Positions 33,458 through 45,824 of a DNA stretch of 64,000 bases are shown one piece after another (position 1 is the stretch's first letter; each line of letters starts with the position of its first letter). The position numbers were made by a program, and so were the translations under genes. The notes under the pieces were generated by a model that was not told the origin of the DNA, ran no database searches, and worked only from the letters and a program-made list of their open reading frames with translations. The DNA is from Cercis canadensis. Its lineage: Eukaryota > Streptophyta > Magnoliopsida > Fabales > Fabaceae. Where the stretch lies: assembly GCA_003255065.1 (NCBI GenBank), contig QAOA01008810.1, positions 159,555 through 223,554 of the forward strand, written 5' to 3'.

Positions 33458-35759
33458 TTTGCATTAAAATCTCATTAAGTTTTGTTTTAGGCACTTTATG
33501 TTACAATTATCAGTTAGGACTCAGGGCTTCCTATTTTCTTTTTTCCCCCTTATTTTCTGTATTAGGCTTGGATGATAGTATACAAACTAGGTCTTGATTT
33601 ATCCTGATATAGTTCTAATCTATTTATAGACTTATGAGCAGTATCAAGTGTTGTAAATTCTAACCGATAATCACATATATCAAGAACAATGTTCATACAG
33701 TTATTTTGATCTTGTGGTTATATTGATTGATAAATTCTCTCTCATATTATTCATCCTATTCTGCTAGAGAATATTTCTTGATTGCTTTGCACGGTACACA
33801 TTGTCCCCATTCCCCAAATTCCCCAGCTAGAGAATCTAATTTTGTTTATCTATTGCCAAAAAAAAATTTCTTAATTGCTTCGATGTGTATTTTTTTTTTT
33901 TCTTTCATAAACATACAAGCTATGGTTGTTCTGCACAACTCAACTTGTTTCCTACTGCCTCTAGTTTTTAGCTAATCCTAAAAAATGTCTCCAAGTGAGC
34001 ATCAACATCTCAGAGTGTGTGATTCAGTATATTGCAGTACAAAGCTGAAAGTATGAGGAGTGAACTGGCATATGGTTAATATGCAACGAGATTCATAGTA
34101 ACTCTACTTTTCATTTTTGGCACTCATAGTCTTGCTTGTCACAGATCCATTTTCAATCACTCTCAACATCCCTGAATCGAAAACCCAAGCTAACTCAATG
34201 AAATAGAAACTAGTTAACTCGTACTTGAAACTAATGAAATAGCTTCCTATGTGGAAAGATACTCGCATGCAGCAGTCAACCCTACTTCCTTTATAGACAA
34301 CATCGGTATCTTTAGACTTTCTCACTTCTACTGACGTGTGAAAAGGGTTCTTACCAGCCTTATTGCTTTAAGGTGGTTTGACAATTGACCTATTGCTGTG
34401 TGGTGATCATTTGATTGCCAGTAAAGTACTCTAACCTTTTGATGTAATGCCAAATACTGAAGACTGGTGTTTAGTTATTGCAGCACTAGTTTTGATGGTC
34501 CCTTGATAGCTTCATCATTTGCAAGAAGTCATGTGTAAGAGTGTAATTAATGGACTTTGTTATGTTTCTCTTTATGAGAAGTTTTTTTGATTCAAGTTTG
34601 TCTATTTGAATATCAATTGATCGTGAAAATCTTTAGATGGCATCTCTTTCCCTCTGAGAATGACTGGAGAAATGAAGTATTGATTCTTGGTGTTCAAGCG
34701 TGTCAATCACCAATGAAAGGTAGGTTAATTACATTCAATTGTGGATATAAATTTAGAACATTGTTCATTGTTGAACTGCAAATAACTGCTGCGTAAAGAA
34801 AGCTTTTTTTTATTGTGATGAGTACAATGTGGAAGAGAAGAGTATGAAGGCTGCCAGATGGTAGATTTCTACTTATGATTAAATGATTGCTAGAGCAGAA
34901 TGCATTCGGTTTAGTACATTCTCTGATCCACGCCCGCCCCCCCTCTCCCTGACCCCTTTCTTCCCCAGGGCTCATCCAAAGAAGAGAAACTACTGTAATT
35001 TATTTAGAATTTGATTAAAGAAAGTATCTATCTTGTGAATGTGAGGATGAATTCTTGGGATCTGACTGTTCAATATGCATTTCCATTCCTGAAGTTAAAG
35101 AAGTTTAATTTACAAGTCAGCTATTTGAAAGCAAGCCGTGTATTTACCAGATGACTGTGGTTCAATTTCTCTGTAATTTTCTTTTTGGATTTCTTTTTTC
35201 ATCTCTGGCACTGGCATGAGGGTTAAATATAGACTAAAGTATGTATCCTTGTAAAAATTCATACTTTAGCAGTTGATGTTTTGAGAGTAAAATGTTGTTT
35301 ACTTTAACAAGATTTTGTATTCTATACATTTGTGCACTTACACATTTGCATAGATGGACCAAAGGAGGCTAAGATGAATATATCTGTATATGTAACAGAT
35401 TTTGTTGTTATGAATTTGATAGAAATTTAAAAGTAGACAGTATTTGCTGAAATTTGATGTAAATTTTTACAAATATTAATAAAGTAATATCAAATATAAA
35501 ATTGAATATGATGACTAGAGAGTTGCACGTGATTCTTTACACCAACCAAAGGACTTCCTTTGGCTTTTAACATGGTCAATAACAATGTTTACAAGTGTTC
35601 TTGGGAGAACTAGCATGGAAAGAATGATTTGGCGTGATGATAAGTAATGCAATGTACAGCAGCATGAGACATATGATCCGATGTAATGACACTTTAATGC
35701 TTTAATGTTATGTTGTCTGTAGTTGGTTTCAGTGAGGCTTGTATCTGTTGAGGAAGCCA
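33458..35759. other. downstream of ARM gene, no coding gene
   Basis: Unique-looking T-rich DNA, with the 3' UTR of the ARM gene in its first part. Short ORFs have no domain content. May contain untranslated exons (see 35760-36130). Confidence 0.4.
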
Positions 35760-36130
35760 CCGGCTTCTTTAGAGCCTAAGTATTATGTTATTTCTTATTC
35801 AACTTTTGCAGGCCCTTTCGTACATTCTGAAATCTGGAATTACATTCCATTTCACACACTGACCAGGCAACGAATAGAATGGTTTTCTTCTTGGTAAGAA
35901 TGCCATCATGTGCCTCATTTTGTAGTTCTTTCGTTGATGTTTATGTAAAGCCTGCTTCTTCAAAGCCTAAGCGTTATGTATCATTTGTCATTCAATTTTT
36001 GCGGGCCCTCGTGTTTTCTGAAAGCTTGAACTACAATCTATTACGTGCACCTCAACAGCAATGGCTAGAATGGTTTTCTTCTTGGTAAGCAACTAAGCAT
36101 AGCATATTGTGCCTCATTTCGTAATTCTTT
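35760..36130 (+). repeat. tandem duplication of an exon-like segment
   Basis: Copy 1 about 35760-35935, copy 2 about 35951-36130, period about 191. Both run GCCTAAGNNTTATGT ... TTTTGC(A/G)GGCCCT ... AGAATGGTTTTCTTCTTGG ... TAAG ... TGTGCCTCATTT. In copy 1 the core is bounded by TTTTGCAG and TTG|GTAAG, like acceptor and donor splice sites; in copy 2 the acceptor AG has become GG while the donor remains. No long ORF. Could be a duplicated untranslated exon of the ARM gene or of a non-coding RNA. Confidence 0.6.
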
Positions 36131-39100
36131 TTAGATTAAACTTCTGCCGATTGATCTTTCATGGTTTATATTAGGTTAACTTCTAGAGAAAGCCAACTTC
36201 TGTATAAAGACTCTGTGATTTATGGTTTACACACGGGTTTTTTGGCATACCAGCCATTATGTGTGTCTTTCTGCTGACTCTGTAATGCAGTTTATACTGT
36301 GAAGGGGATTCCTGTGCTTTATTGTAGTGGATGTGCATCACTAAGACCTTGAAGCAAATTGCTACAAGCTCATCCTGACATGTTACTATGTGGCAATGGT
36401 GACTGCCGGTGTCGATTAGCTTTGATGATTCTTTCAACCCAAATTTTAATCTCCACTTTTGGTGGGCCACTCATAATGCTGGAACCACAATAACTGGTCG
36501 AATGCTTTTCCAAGAGGATGATGAGTCAACTAATGTGTCCGTGTCTTTTCCCTTTTGCTGTTTTGCTCATGTATCCCAGCTCTTTTTGCCCTCACAGTCG
36601 AATCTTGCTTAGTATATTGGGTTTATTTTGGTTTGTTGGTCAATGCTTTTAGCCTTTCACTGATGATTAGTTTTTGAGATGGTGGAAAATTATGCAGAGG
36701 ACCTCTTCTTATAATGGTTAGGTAACATGAGTGATGCTCAAGATTCCAAAGTCTTTTTCTCTTCATTTTTGTTTGTCTTTTACATGAGGTAAAGTTTCAA
36801 ATGATATCTATGCTGAAATTTGCAAAAATCTAAGAAGAAAGTTCCAAATTTTTACCAGAGAGACTTGGTAGAGTTGCTCCAAATGTGCCTCAAACTTGAG
36901 AAAATAAGAAATTATATGTAATCAATGCTAGACTACGGTGAACATTGTGAATTCCATTTCCGTGTGTTAAAAGAAAACAAATGTAAAAAGTACAAGCACT
37001 GCATTTTTCTTTGGTTACATGATGGTAAAAAGGTTCAAACTCATAATCTCCTCATATTACAATAAATTTATATAATGTACAAAATCGAGAGGTTAAAGTA
37101 TATATGGATCGATTGACCTTTAAGTAACCCAAAAAAAAAAGAAAAACAAAAACAGTTTATGTGGGTTGATTAGCATTTTATGTATAAAATGGGTAAATTT
37201 GATTTTGCTTACAAGAAAAGAAGAGTCTTACTTTTCCAAAATAAAAATAAAATTAACTAAGGTTTCTTTGTTATGGGTGATCTTAACCTAACTAGTAATC
37301 GTAAAGAAAGTTGTCAGAGTTGAGCTACTTCAGCTTAACTTGTTCTTCCCCCATCCCCACAAGTTTTTTTTTTTTTTCTTTGGAAAGCTTAACTTGTATC
37401 AATGGGTGGTTACATGACTAGATTATTTTAATAATAAGCTCATTACTAAGTGTATGTTTGGATTAGGGCATTCAAGGCATAACCTTTTTTTTTTCACCAG
37501 TTAGGTAAATAGAGATTACATTGCAATCAAGGGAATTCAAAGTGAGAAGACTAATCTTATAATTGGGAGCGTATTGAGCTAAAGCTCTTCCTCCATTTCA
37601 AGGCATAACTTGAAAGCAATGTAATTAATTTTCCACAACAACATCCAAACATCAACCTCATTTTTCTTCCCGTCCCATCAACCTAAAAGTTTAAGCGACT
37701 TTAGTTAAAGTTTAGGTATGTCTAGTTGAAGTAGTATGAAAATAACTAATGTGTTAATAGCATTGTTTCTTCTAATGAAGCAAGAGAACCAAGCCTATTC
37801 CACAATGGATAAACTAAAAAAAATCTTTGGCTAAAAATTCTAGCATTACACTTGAGCAAAATGCTCCTTCAACAACAGAAACATGCTACTCCACATATAC
37901 CAAGCAACCTAACCATGGAGGAAAGGGAATCTTAGAAATATTATAGTATATAACACAGGGAAAGGGCCCTACGAGGCCTACACACCTCTTAACAAATCAT
38001 TAGTATTAAGCAGTCAAAACCTATATTGCACCGAAACGTCTCCGAAATGTGAAACACATACCAAAGGTGAAAACGCCCAAAAGTCGTTTTTGTGGCTTCG
38101 AAATGCATCGATGTAGTTTCCTTTAGTGGAACAACGTTGTTTTGTGCAGTGCGAATCTTGAATTCGCACTGAAACGATGTCATTCCACGCCAAAGCTCCA
38201 AATTTCATTATTCTCCAATTTATTCAACTGAATCCCAAATTTCCCAATTTCTTATTCATACGCGTACTAGTTCTTCTCTATTGCGACTCCTTCAGTTCTA
38301 CTTAATACTTAGAAAATTTTAGAATTTTTTTATTATATATAATGTGACGTACCCGTACACTTATTTTTGAAAAATAGTTGTATCAGTGTTTCATACTAGT
38401 ACGCATGCAACATAGGCCAAAACTCTTAATTTTAGAGGAGTTTTATCCTTCTAAAAAGCGGTTAACAAATAAAAGTTAATTTTTCTTTTATGAGCAAAAG
38501 TTTAAGGTGAGAAAATGTTATTATATTTTAAGGTGAGGGCATTTCACAAGCCTCAGCAAGAGTTTACAGTGATACTTAAGCCTATCAAAATGAGACTGCT
38601 AGCTAACAATGAGATTCAAACCTAAAAGTAATTTTTTTTGTGAAGAACCATTTTAACCTTCAATGTTACGCTGTTAGAAGAAATTTCAGAAATTGATTTA
38701 TATTTAATGTCCAATTAAACCCCGTCATCAAGGGAATTAAAATTAGCAATATCTTGTAGTTATCCTTTTATTTTGCTAATTATCCCTTTCTATTACTTGG
38801 TCAAACAGCAACAGCATTAACGGTGCCAAATAATTAAAGTTTGGAAACCATTGTTGCACTGTCTATTCAGAGCACCACTATATTGGAAGTACCCTCACTT
38901 TTGAGCATTTCCAACTACTTTAAAGATCAATGTTCAAATGATCCTATTTGCTTTCAATCTTTTTAATCATTGTAAATTTGTAAACTTTTTTTTTTTTATT
39001 GTTTATTAAAAGTTTGCCATTGTCAAAGTGCAACATTAGATTAACAAATAATGAACAGCCACAGGTTCTTGCTTTAATTCTTCCTTTTAAAAAAGTAAAT

Positions 39101-39734
39101 CTGATTTTAGAACCTTTTCTTTTTTTTTAGATATATTTTTTATCTTAAATTATTATTAAAATTTGAGAAACAAGTCAATTGCCACTACCACTTAGTAGGA
39201 ATATCAGAATATGAATATTTTCTGTCCATATTTTTTGGGATTTGACTTTCAATTTCTTGATGATATGTTAAAATAAGAAAGAATAAATTCACAATGCACA
39301 ACAATGCAAATTATAGTTTTTTTTTAAGAAAAAATAATTTTTTTTTTTTTTTGCAAAGTTGAGTAACTTTCTTAAAATTGTACCTTTTTGAAATCTTACA
39401 TTAAGTACTTTTTTTTTTTTATATATAAAAAGGTTACAAATATTTGCAAAAAATAAAAAGAAGTTATTCAGATTTACAAAAAAAAAGTACAATTTTTTTC
39501 TGAGAAAATTAAAAATTATAATTTGGTAAAATCTAAATTTAATAGAAAAAAGCTAAGTATAACTAATTAAATTCAGATTTTTTAGAATATTGGGGCAGAA
39601 ATTTATAAGTATATTTTCTTACTCTATTTAAATTCTCCTTCTTTACAGGTCCATAGCAGCAAAATGTAATATTTTTGGTTTCTGCATAGAAGAAATAATA
39701 GATAAAATAAGTTAAAGAAACACTAAGCATCACC
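36131..39734. other. long spacer without recognised genes
   Basis: No ORF with a domain. 38020-38210 is less AT-rich (CGAAACGTCTCCGAAATG and similar words) and may be a decayed element. Several T runs are at 37365-37380 and 39330-39425. The stretch ends at the tRNA. Confidence 0.4.
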
Positions 39735-39808
39735 GCTGGAATAGCTCAGTTGGCTAGAGCGTGTGGCTGTTAACCACAAGGTCGGAGGTTCAAGCCCTCC
39801 TTCTAGCG
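39735..39808 (+). tRNA. tRNA-Asn (anticodon GTT)
   Basis: A 74-nt cloverleaf. Acceptor stem GCTGGAA pairs with TTCTAGC (one G-T pair), discriminator G. The A box is TAGCTCAGTTGGC, the anticodon arm TGTGG-CTGTTAA-CCACA with GTT at 39769-39771, and the T arm holds GGTTCAAGCC. No intron, and no encoded CCA as expected of a nuclear gene. It is a complete, apparently functional gene in an otherwise gene-free area. Confidence 0.96.
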
Positions 39809-40051
39809 CTCAACAGAATTCATTTTCATTCTTAGCCCTTTTTCATTCATTCATTTGATTAACAGAATTAGAAGGTTACAACTTACACCAATTTGTTTTG
39901 TTTTGTTTTATTTTTTAAAAATATATCTGAATATTTAATTCTAAACTATGACGAAGAGCTCTAGTTTAGTAAAACGTGCTTCCAATTATAAAATTACTCT
40001 CTTGCCTAATTCGAGTCTTCTTGAATGCAAACACAATCACTATTTATCTAN

Positions 40052-40085
<34 letters not shown>

Positions 40086-40584
40086 AGTCTAGACTATGCT
40101 TGCATCATTATCCTAGGTTACACTGCTAAAAGATGTCTATTGCTTCTCAAGCACATTGTTCCCTTTCTCACATTTTCATTTTAAATATTGGTGCTCATAT
40201 TATAACCTTCACAGTCCACACTTCACACAACCTTTCTTATTGAATGATGCAGCATTTAATAACAAGGTTATTTGTGATGATATTAAATGCAATGGTTCCC
40301 CAAATTTTTAGAGGTGGTAATTAACACTATTTTTGTTTATATAACAAGTGCCATATCATTCTTTAAAAATTAAGAAAATCTCATATGGCTAATAACATAT
40401 GAGTTTAATGGCATCTACCTTAGTCACATGAATCAAAATGTTTGATGTTAGGGGTTCAATTTCTGTCATGTACTCTCTCTATTTTTTTTTAATTGTTTTT
40501 TACATAATATATAACATAAAGGTTCGAACCCTTATCATATTGTAAATTACCTAAACCCCTTATTACTAGACTATACTTAGTATT
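39809..40584. other. spacer after tRNA with poly(A) and N
   Basis: A single N at 40051 is followed by about 30 A. Otherwise AT-rich and unrecognised. Confidence 0.4.
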
Positions 40585-40775
40585 ACTAATAAGCGCTTTG
40601 TTCAATTGATAACAAGTTGAACCCTAGATGTGCGCCCTTGGCTATAGTCAAGGGTTTGAAGTCCAGTGAAAACATTGTTAGGAGAGGAGAAATCACAATT
40701 GCTCTAACTCTCAAAACGAGATTAGTCTCACATTTAATTGGGTAAAGTGAAGATACTCGTGATATTAACCCAAAA
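40585..40775 (+). repeat. dispersed repeat family E, copy 2
   Basis: 40655-40775 matches 26115-26235 in word order (TTTGAAGTCCAGTGAAAA, GGAGAGGAG, CTAACTCTC, CGAGATTAGTCTCACAT). The 5' part (AATAAGCGCTTTGTTCAATT) resembles a tRNA-like SINE head. Confidence 0.58.
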
Positions 40776-41517
40776 AAAAGACTACACACCTAGTAGCTTC
40801 ATCTGCTCCTTTTTACTTTCCACTTCTTTATATTAAAATAAAATTCTATATGTTTAATATTTTTCTTATAATAAAGGGTCTATTGGCTTCAATTTAAATT
40901 AGGATATTCATTTTCACTATTTTTTATAAAATAAATGAGAGGCAGCCGGGATTCATTTTCATATTCATGATTTTAGGAATGTAAAAAGTTGGTTTTTCAT
41001 GAATACTTCGAACTCTAACTTTGGCATTGAAAACTGTGAAGGATATTTAGCAATTGTCCCTAAAGTTGATAATATTGGTGTATAGTTGGTGTAATTTGGT
41101 CAAGGTTATTGATTACATCTTTAGAAGTTGGGCTAGTTTTATTGTAGAGCCATCCCAATTCCATATAAACTAGGGTTCATTTTCTTTAATTAGAAATGTT
41201 AGAATAATTCCAATTGTGGGCTACATAATGTAAAAGTAGCTCTAGAATTTCTTTGTCCATAGGGGCACAGTTTAAAACATTTTAGAAATTAGTCAAAAAA
41301 TTTATGATTAGTTAATTCACATTCAGTGACTCAAGGAATGAGCTCTTTATAGATCAATCATCATACCAATTAAGCATAACCTAACTTCCCACTTCTCTAG
41401 CCTTTTTTTTTTTACCTTATAGGTCTTTCAATTTGGCAGCATCTACAGGAGCTTGTGGAATCAACAATTTAAAACACTGCTTACTAGCAAATATAACTTT
41501 AAAACATTTTTTTAATA

Positions 41518-41668
41518 GATTTTGATCTAGTTATGCCACATAACTTATATTATAGAGAAATGTTAATGTGACAATGCACAATCAGTGGTTTAGATGATAT
41601 TTTTAAATTAAATGCACTATTTAGATTTTCACAACATAAGTTATGCGACGTAACAAGATCCAAATCCT
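41518..41668. mobile_element. ~150-bp fold-back MITE
   Basis: Left arm GATTTTGATCTAGTTATG, then CACATAACTTAT; reversed right arm GGATTTGGATCTTGTTACG, then CGCATAACTTAT. A short AT-rich centre. No coding content. Confidence 0.6.
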
Positions 41669-43653
41669 TAATTATAAACACAATAGAAGAATACATATGT
41701 TATAATTCCAACTCAAAATTAGCATGTTCAAGTTCATTCATCATGAACTCAATTTTAATATTTGGCAACTATTACGAATTAAAGTCCACTCTTAAAAGAT
41801 ATTCCAATTCATGGACCATGCATAGAAGCTATAGAAAAGATGTTGAAGATTTTCAATAATTCCAATTAATTTCAAGTAAGGTTAGGGTGAAGGGAATATG
41901 AATTGATGCCAAATATTCCAAGTCATGTATATATTATTCTGCTGACATCATAAACAAAATACATAAAAATAAAACAGAGATTCCCTTGATGTTAGAGGGT
42001 GTAAACCCTATGTTTGAAGCAAGAAAAGGAATTAGAAGGTAGAAAGAACCAATGAAATGGTTTAAGAGTTAGAAGACTTTATAGGATTGGAGATGACCTA
42101 GTTATCATCCAACCTTGATGTGGCCTAGTATGATTCCTCACTTGAATGGCCAACCATATATAGACGTTATTAGAAAGCCATTAGGCGTAACTTTGGGGTC
42201 TAGTGGCTATGAATCACCAAAAGACTTTAAAAAGCACATAAAAGAGCATAAAGCATAGCTAACAAAAGGAAGAGTAACGTGAGAGAGACAAATAGAGATA
42301 GATAATGAGAAAAAGGGAGTAAAAGGTGTTAGAGAGAAAGAGAGAGAAGTAGCTATTAATTTTGAGTGATGGCAGCATATTGGCTGGTGGTGGGGGGAAT
42401 TGGAATTGTGGGGGTGGTGGTGAATGGTGATGGTGGTGGTGGTGGTGAATACTTCTGAAAACAGTGATGAGGATCTAAAGGGAGAGTGGGTGACAGACCC
42501 ACGTGAGTGACCCACCACCACCACCAGCTCCATTGCTAGGTCCAGTGGATATCTTGGTTGGCTTCATATCAACGCTAACAGCCAAAACAACTCAACCACA
42601 ACAATAAAAACCAACATATACCCACAATCACATACCACCACCCAAGTCATAAATTGACAAACTTTATGACAAAATATTGTACACAAATTGCAATATAATG
42701 AAATTTCAATTTAACATTAAAAAAAAGGTGTAAGTGGGATGAATTGGATTTAGTTCTACTATATATATATATATACATAATTTTTGGAATGTTTTGGTAA
42801 AAATATTGACTATGTATATAAATTAAATGGTTTGTAATTTCATGATATTGAAATCATCATGTGATTTTAAGGTTTTGTGGTCAAATGTAGAATCGTAGCT
42901 AAGAGCCTAAAAGTAAAAAAAAAAAAAAAAAATTGTTTACATATATCATTAATCTAAGATCTCTAAGGTAGGTATGAGTAATGTTGTTTTCATAAGAAAA
43001 TTATATAAATTATATCAAATTACAAATATAACAAAATTTGAATTTGATGAAAAAAAAAAAAGTTTAAGTAGATCACGGCTAATCCTCAAGCTTTTTATGA
43101 ATTAAAGCTTTTGATTTTTGCATTGTGAAAAGCTAAAACTCTAGCTTTTGAATAGAACCACTATCAAACCAAATAAGTACTAAATTTAGATTCTATCAAT
43201 TATATAATTTATGTATTTTATTTTTATCATAGATAAAATACCAAAAGGGTATATAAATTGACAATATCTCAAATTTAAAAGGTTTAAGTAAAACTACCTA
43301 AATTTAAATTCCATCAACTTGTAGTTTGTGTATAATTTGTGCATTTTGCTTGTGAGTGTAACATAACACTATGCACCAGCTCTCTCCACAAAAGCAAAGA
43401 AAAAGTTAAGGGGTTAACATCATTAACTCATTTGACAAAAGTGAATCATTTTTTTTCTTGGTTGCCCACTAACCTTAGCTACCCTTAATTTCTTTCTCTT
43501 TTTTCCCTTTTGTACTCCCCACTATTGCTAGCCATTCTTTTTCATTCTTTTCTAATGCTAGTGGTTCTCTCCCTCTTGTTACCCTTTCTTAAACTTGGAT
43601 ACATGTTAGCAGCTAAACAAAGGGTTAAAAAATTGTAGTATGGGGGCTGAGAG
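41669..43653. other. spacer upstream of trihelix gene
   Basis: 42357-42535 is a GGT-rich low-complexity patch with a purine-rich patch before it (42280-42350). The rest is AT-rich, and the trihelix promoter lies in the last several hundred bases (CT-rich at 43480-43590). Confidence 0.4.
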
Positions 43654-45824
43654 ATGGAGGACAAAGAAACCAACCAAGATCATAACCACCCATCTCTCCT
43701 CCCTAACCATAACACCACAAACAAAGAAGAGTCTATAAGAAAACCCATTGGTGGTGGTGGTAGCGCAGCCGGTGGTGGTGATAGGCTGAAGAGGGATGAG
43801 TGGAGTGAAGGAGCTGTGTCAAGTCTTCTTGAGGTCTATGAATCCAAATGGGTGCTCAGAAATAGAGCCAAACTCAAAGGGCATGATTGGGAAGATGTTG
43901 CTAGGCATGTCTCATCAAGAGCAAACTCAACCAAATCACCGAAGACACAAACTCAGTGCAAGAATAAGATTGAGTCTATGAAGAAACGGTACCGTTCAGA
44001 GTCTGCAAGTGCTGATGCTTCATCTTGGCCTTTATATTCACGTCTTGATCTTCTTCTGAGAGGGACAGGGCCAGCATCCACTCAGGCACCACCGGCAACT
44101 GTGGCGGTGCCACCTTCGGCTCCGCTTTCGCAATCACCTAACCTCAGCAACAACCAGCCTTTGTTGTTGTTGGATCCGTCACTGGCTGTGTCACAATCCC
44201 CTCATCAGCAACCACCTCTTGCTGCTCCTCCACCACTTGCAAATGCACAAAACTCACATGGATCGAATGGTGTTGATAGGTTAGCCAAGGTACCTATGAA
44301 TTTGGCAATTTTTCATTTTGGGTAATTTTTCTTTAGTAGCATTTTTATGGTTCCTCTATTTTTTGAAAGATTTTACATTGGGAAGCTGAGGTTTTGGTTT
44401 AAAGGTTTCTATCAAAAAATTTCATAGCATCTTATTCCTTCATTTCCTCATTAACTTCTTTTCTCAAACAAAAATAATGAAATTGTTGAAAGTAATGTCT
44501 TTTTATGTTTTATCTTGGTACATAGGACAATGAGGTTTGAACTTAGTTAGAACTTTTGTAAATTATTTGAAACTTTTACNCATTTTTATGGTTCCTCTAT
44601 TTTTTGAAAGATTTTACATTGGGAAGCTGAGGTTTTGGTTTAAAGGTTTCTATCAAAAAATTTCATAGCATCTTATTCCTTCATTTCCTCATTAACTTCT
44701 TTTCTCAAACAAAAATAATGAAATTGTTGAAAGTAATGTCTTTCTATGTTTTATCTTGGTACATAGGACAATGAGGTTTGAACTTAGTTAGAACTTTTGT
44801 AAATTATTTGAAACTTTTACTCTTGTCACACGTAATAGTTTGTAATGTCTTATATATAAGACACAACAACCAAATAACTTATAGTTAAGTAATATTGAAG
44901 TCGTTTCCAAAATTTGTGAATTCTGTGTTTAAATCTAAATTCGTAGCCAAAATACTAAAAAAAAATATATAAGCCACAACAAAATTTGGATTTTGAGATC
45001 TAACTTTACTTAAAATTTTCAGTTCATCTTTCTCATGAGTAATCACGTACATTGTATTTGATCAGTTTCATTGCTACACAAATTTCATTGTGGAAAAGAG
45101 TAGTAGATAGGCAAAAACATGAAGTGACCAATGAAGCAAAAGTCACATTCAAATAATAAATTTTGTGTCGATTTGCTCATTCAAGTCCTCCAATAAAGTA
45201 TATATGCTCCCTAGAAATAATTGCAGTGGACAAAAAATGTCTCATTTTTTAACGTGTAGGCTCACGGTCAAAAAATAATGTGTAGGCTGACTCAAAAATC
45301 AACTATACTAGACATCTATTTGAGTGAAGTTAATAGGAAACATAGCACTGATGTCCTATCCTAGAAATTTAGTTCTCAAAAGATAAACCTATGTCCATAT
45401 GCATACACTAACGATTTTTCTTGAACAGGAAGATGGATTGGGAACTAAGTCATCTGACCATGTGTCTAACAAGAATCCGGTGGACACCGACAGCAGCACG
45501 CCGGCACTCTATAGCGAAAAGGACAAGTTAAGATGCAACAAGAGGAAGATGAAAATGGATGAGAACACCAAGCGGCGAAGGAAGGAAGATATGGAGATAG
45601 CAGAAAGCATAAGATGGCTAGCAGAAGTGGTGGTAAGGTCAGAACAAGCAAGAATGGACACAATGAAAGAGATAGAGAGGATGAGAGTTGAAGCTGAGGC
45701 TAAGAGAGGGGAAATGGATCTTAAGCGAACTGAAATCATTGCTAATACACAATTAGAGATTGCTAGGATCTTTGCAAGTGTGAATAAAGGTGTTGATTCA
45801 TCATTAAGAATTGGAAGAAGTTAA
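43654..45824 (+). CDS. trihelix transcription factor, SIP1/ASIL-like
   Basis: Two exons: 43654-44289 and 45429-45824, giving 343 aa. Residues about 48-118 form the trihelix (Myb/SANT-like) DNA-binding domain, starting DEWSEGAVSSLLEVYESKWV, with WEDVARHVSSR and the QCKNKIESMKKRYR third helix. A Pro/Gln/Ser-rich linker with several proline runs follows (about 145-205). Exon 2 begins acidic, has a basic patch (KRKMKM, KRRRKEDME) fit for a nuclear signal, then a long charged helix (RSEQARMDTMKEIERMRVEA...) likely to dimerise as a coiled coil. The whole plan is that of SIP1-clade factors such as ASIL1/2, nuclear regulators that include repressors of seed genes. The 1.14-kb intron contains a 240-bp duplication around an N, probably an assembly artefact. 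Confidence 0.93.
44340..44820. repeat. 240-bp duplication in trihelix intron across one N
   Basis: 44340-44579 and 44581-44820 are almost identical (a T/C change noted), with a single N at 44580 between them. This pattern suggests two overlapping contig ends left unmerged. Confidence 0.9.
44875..44965 (+). repeat. SINE-like family D copy in trihelix intron
   Basis: TAATATTGAAGTCGTTTCC, TGTGTTTAAATCTAAATTCG, then an A-rich tail. Same unit as at 14691-14775. Confidence 0.6.

Noticed and set aside
37989..38208. Overlapping minus-strand ORFs of 64 and 70 codons
   Set aside because: Two frames open at once with no recognisable domain; more likely a decayed repeat.
42207..42533. 108-codon minus-strand ORF with Thr and His runs
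   Set aside because: Produced by the GGT-rich low-complexity patch; no domain, and no splice or start context.
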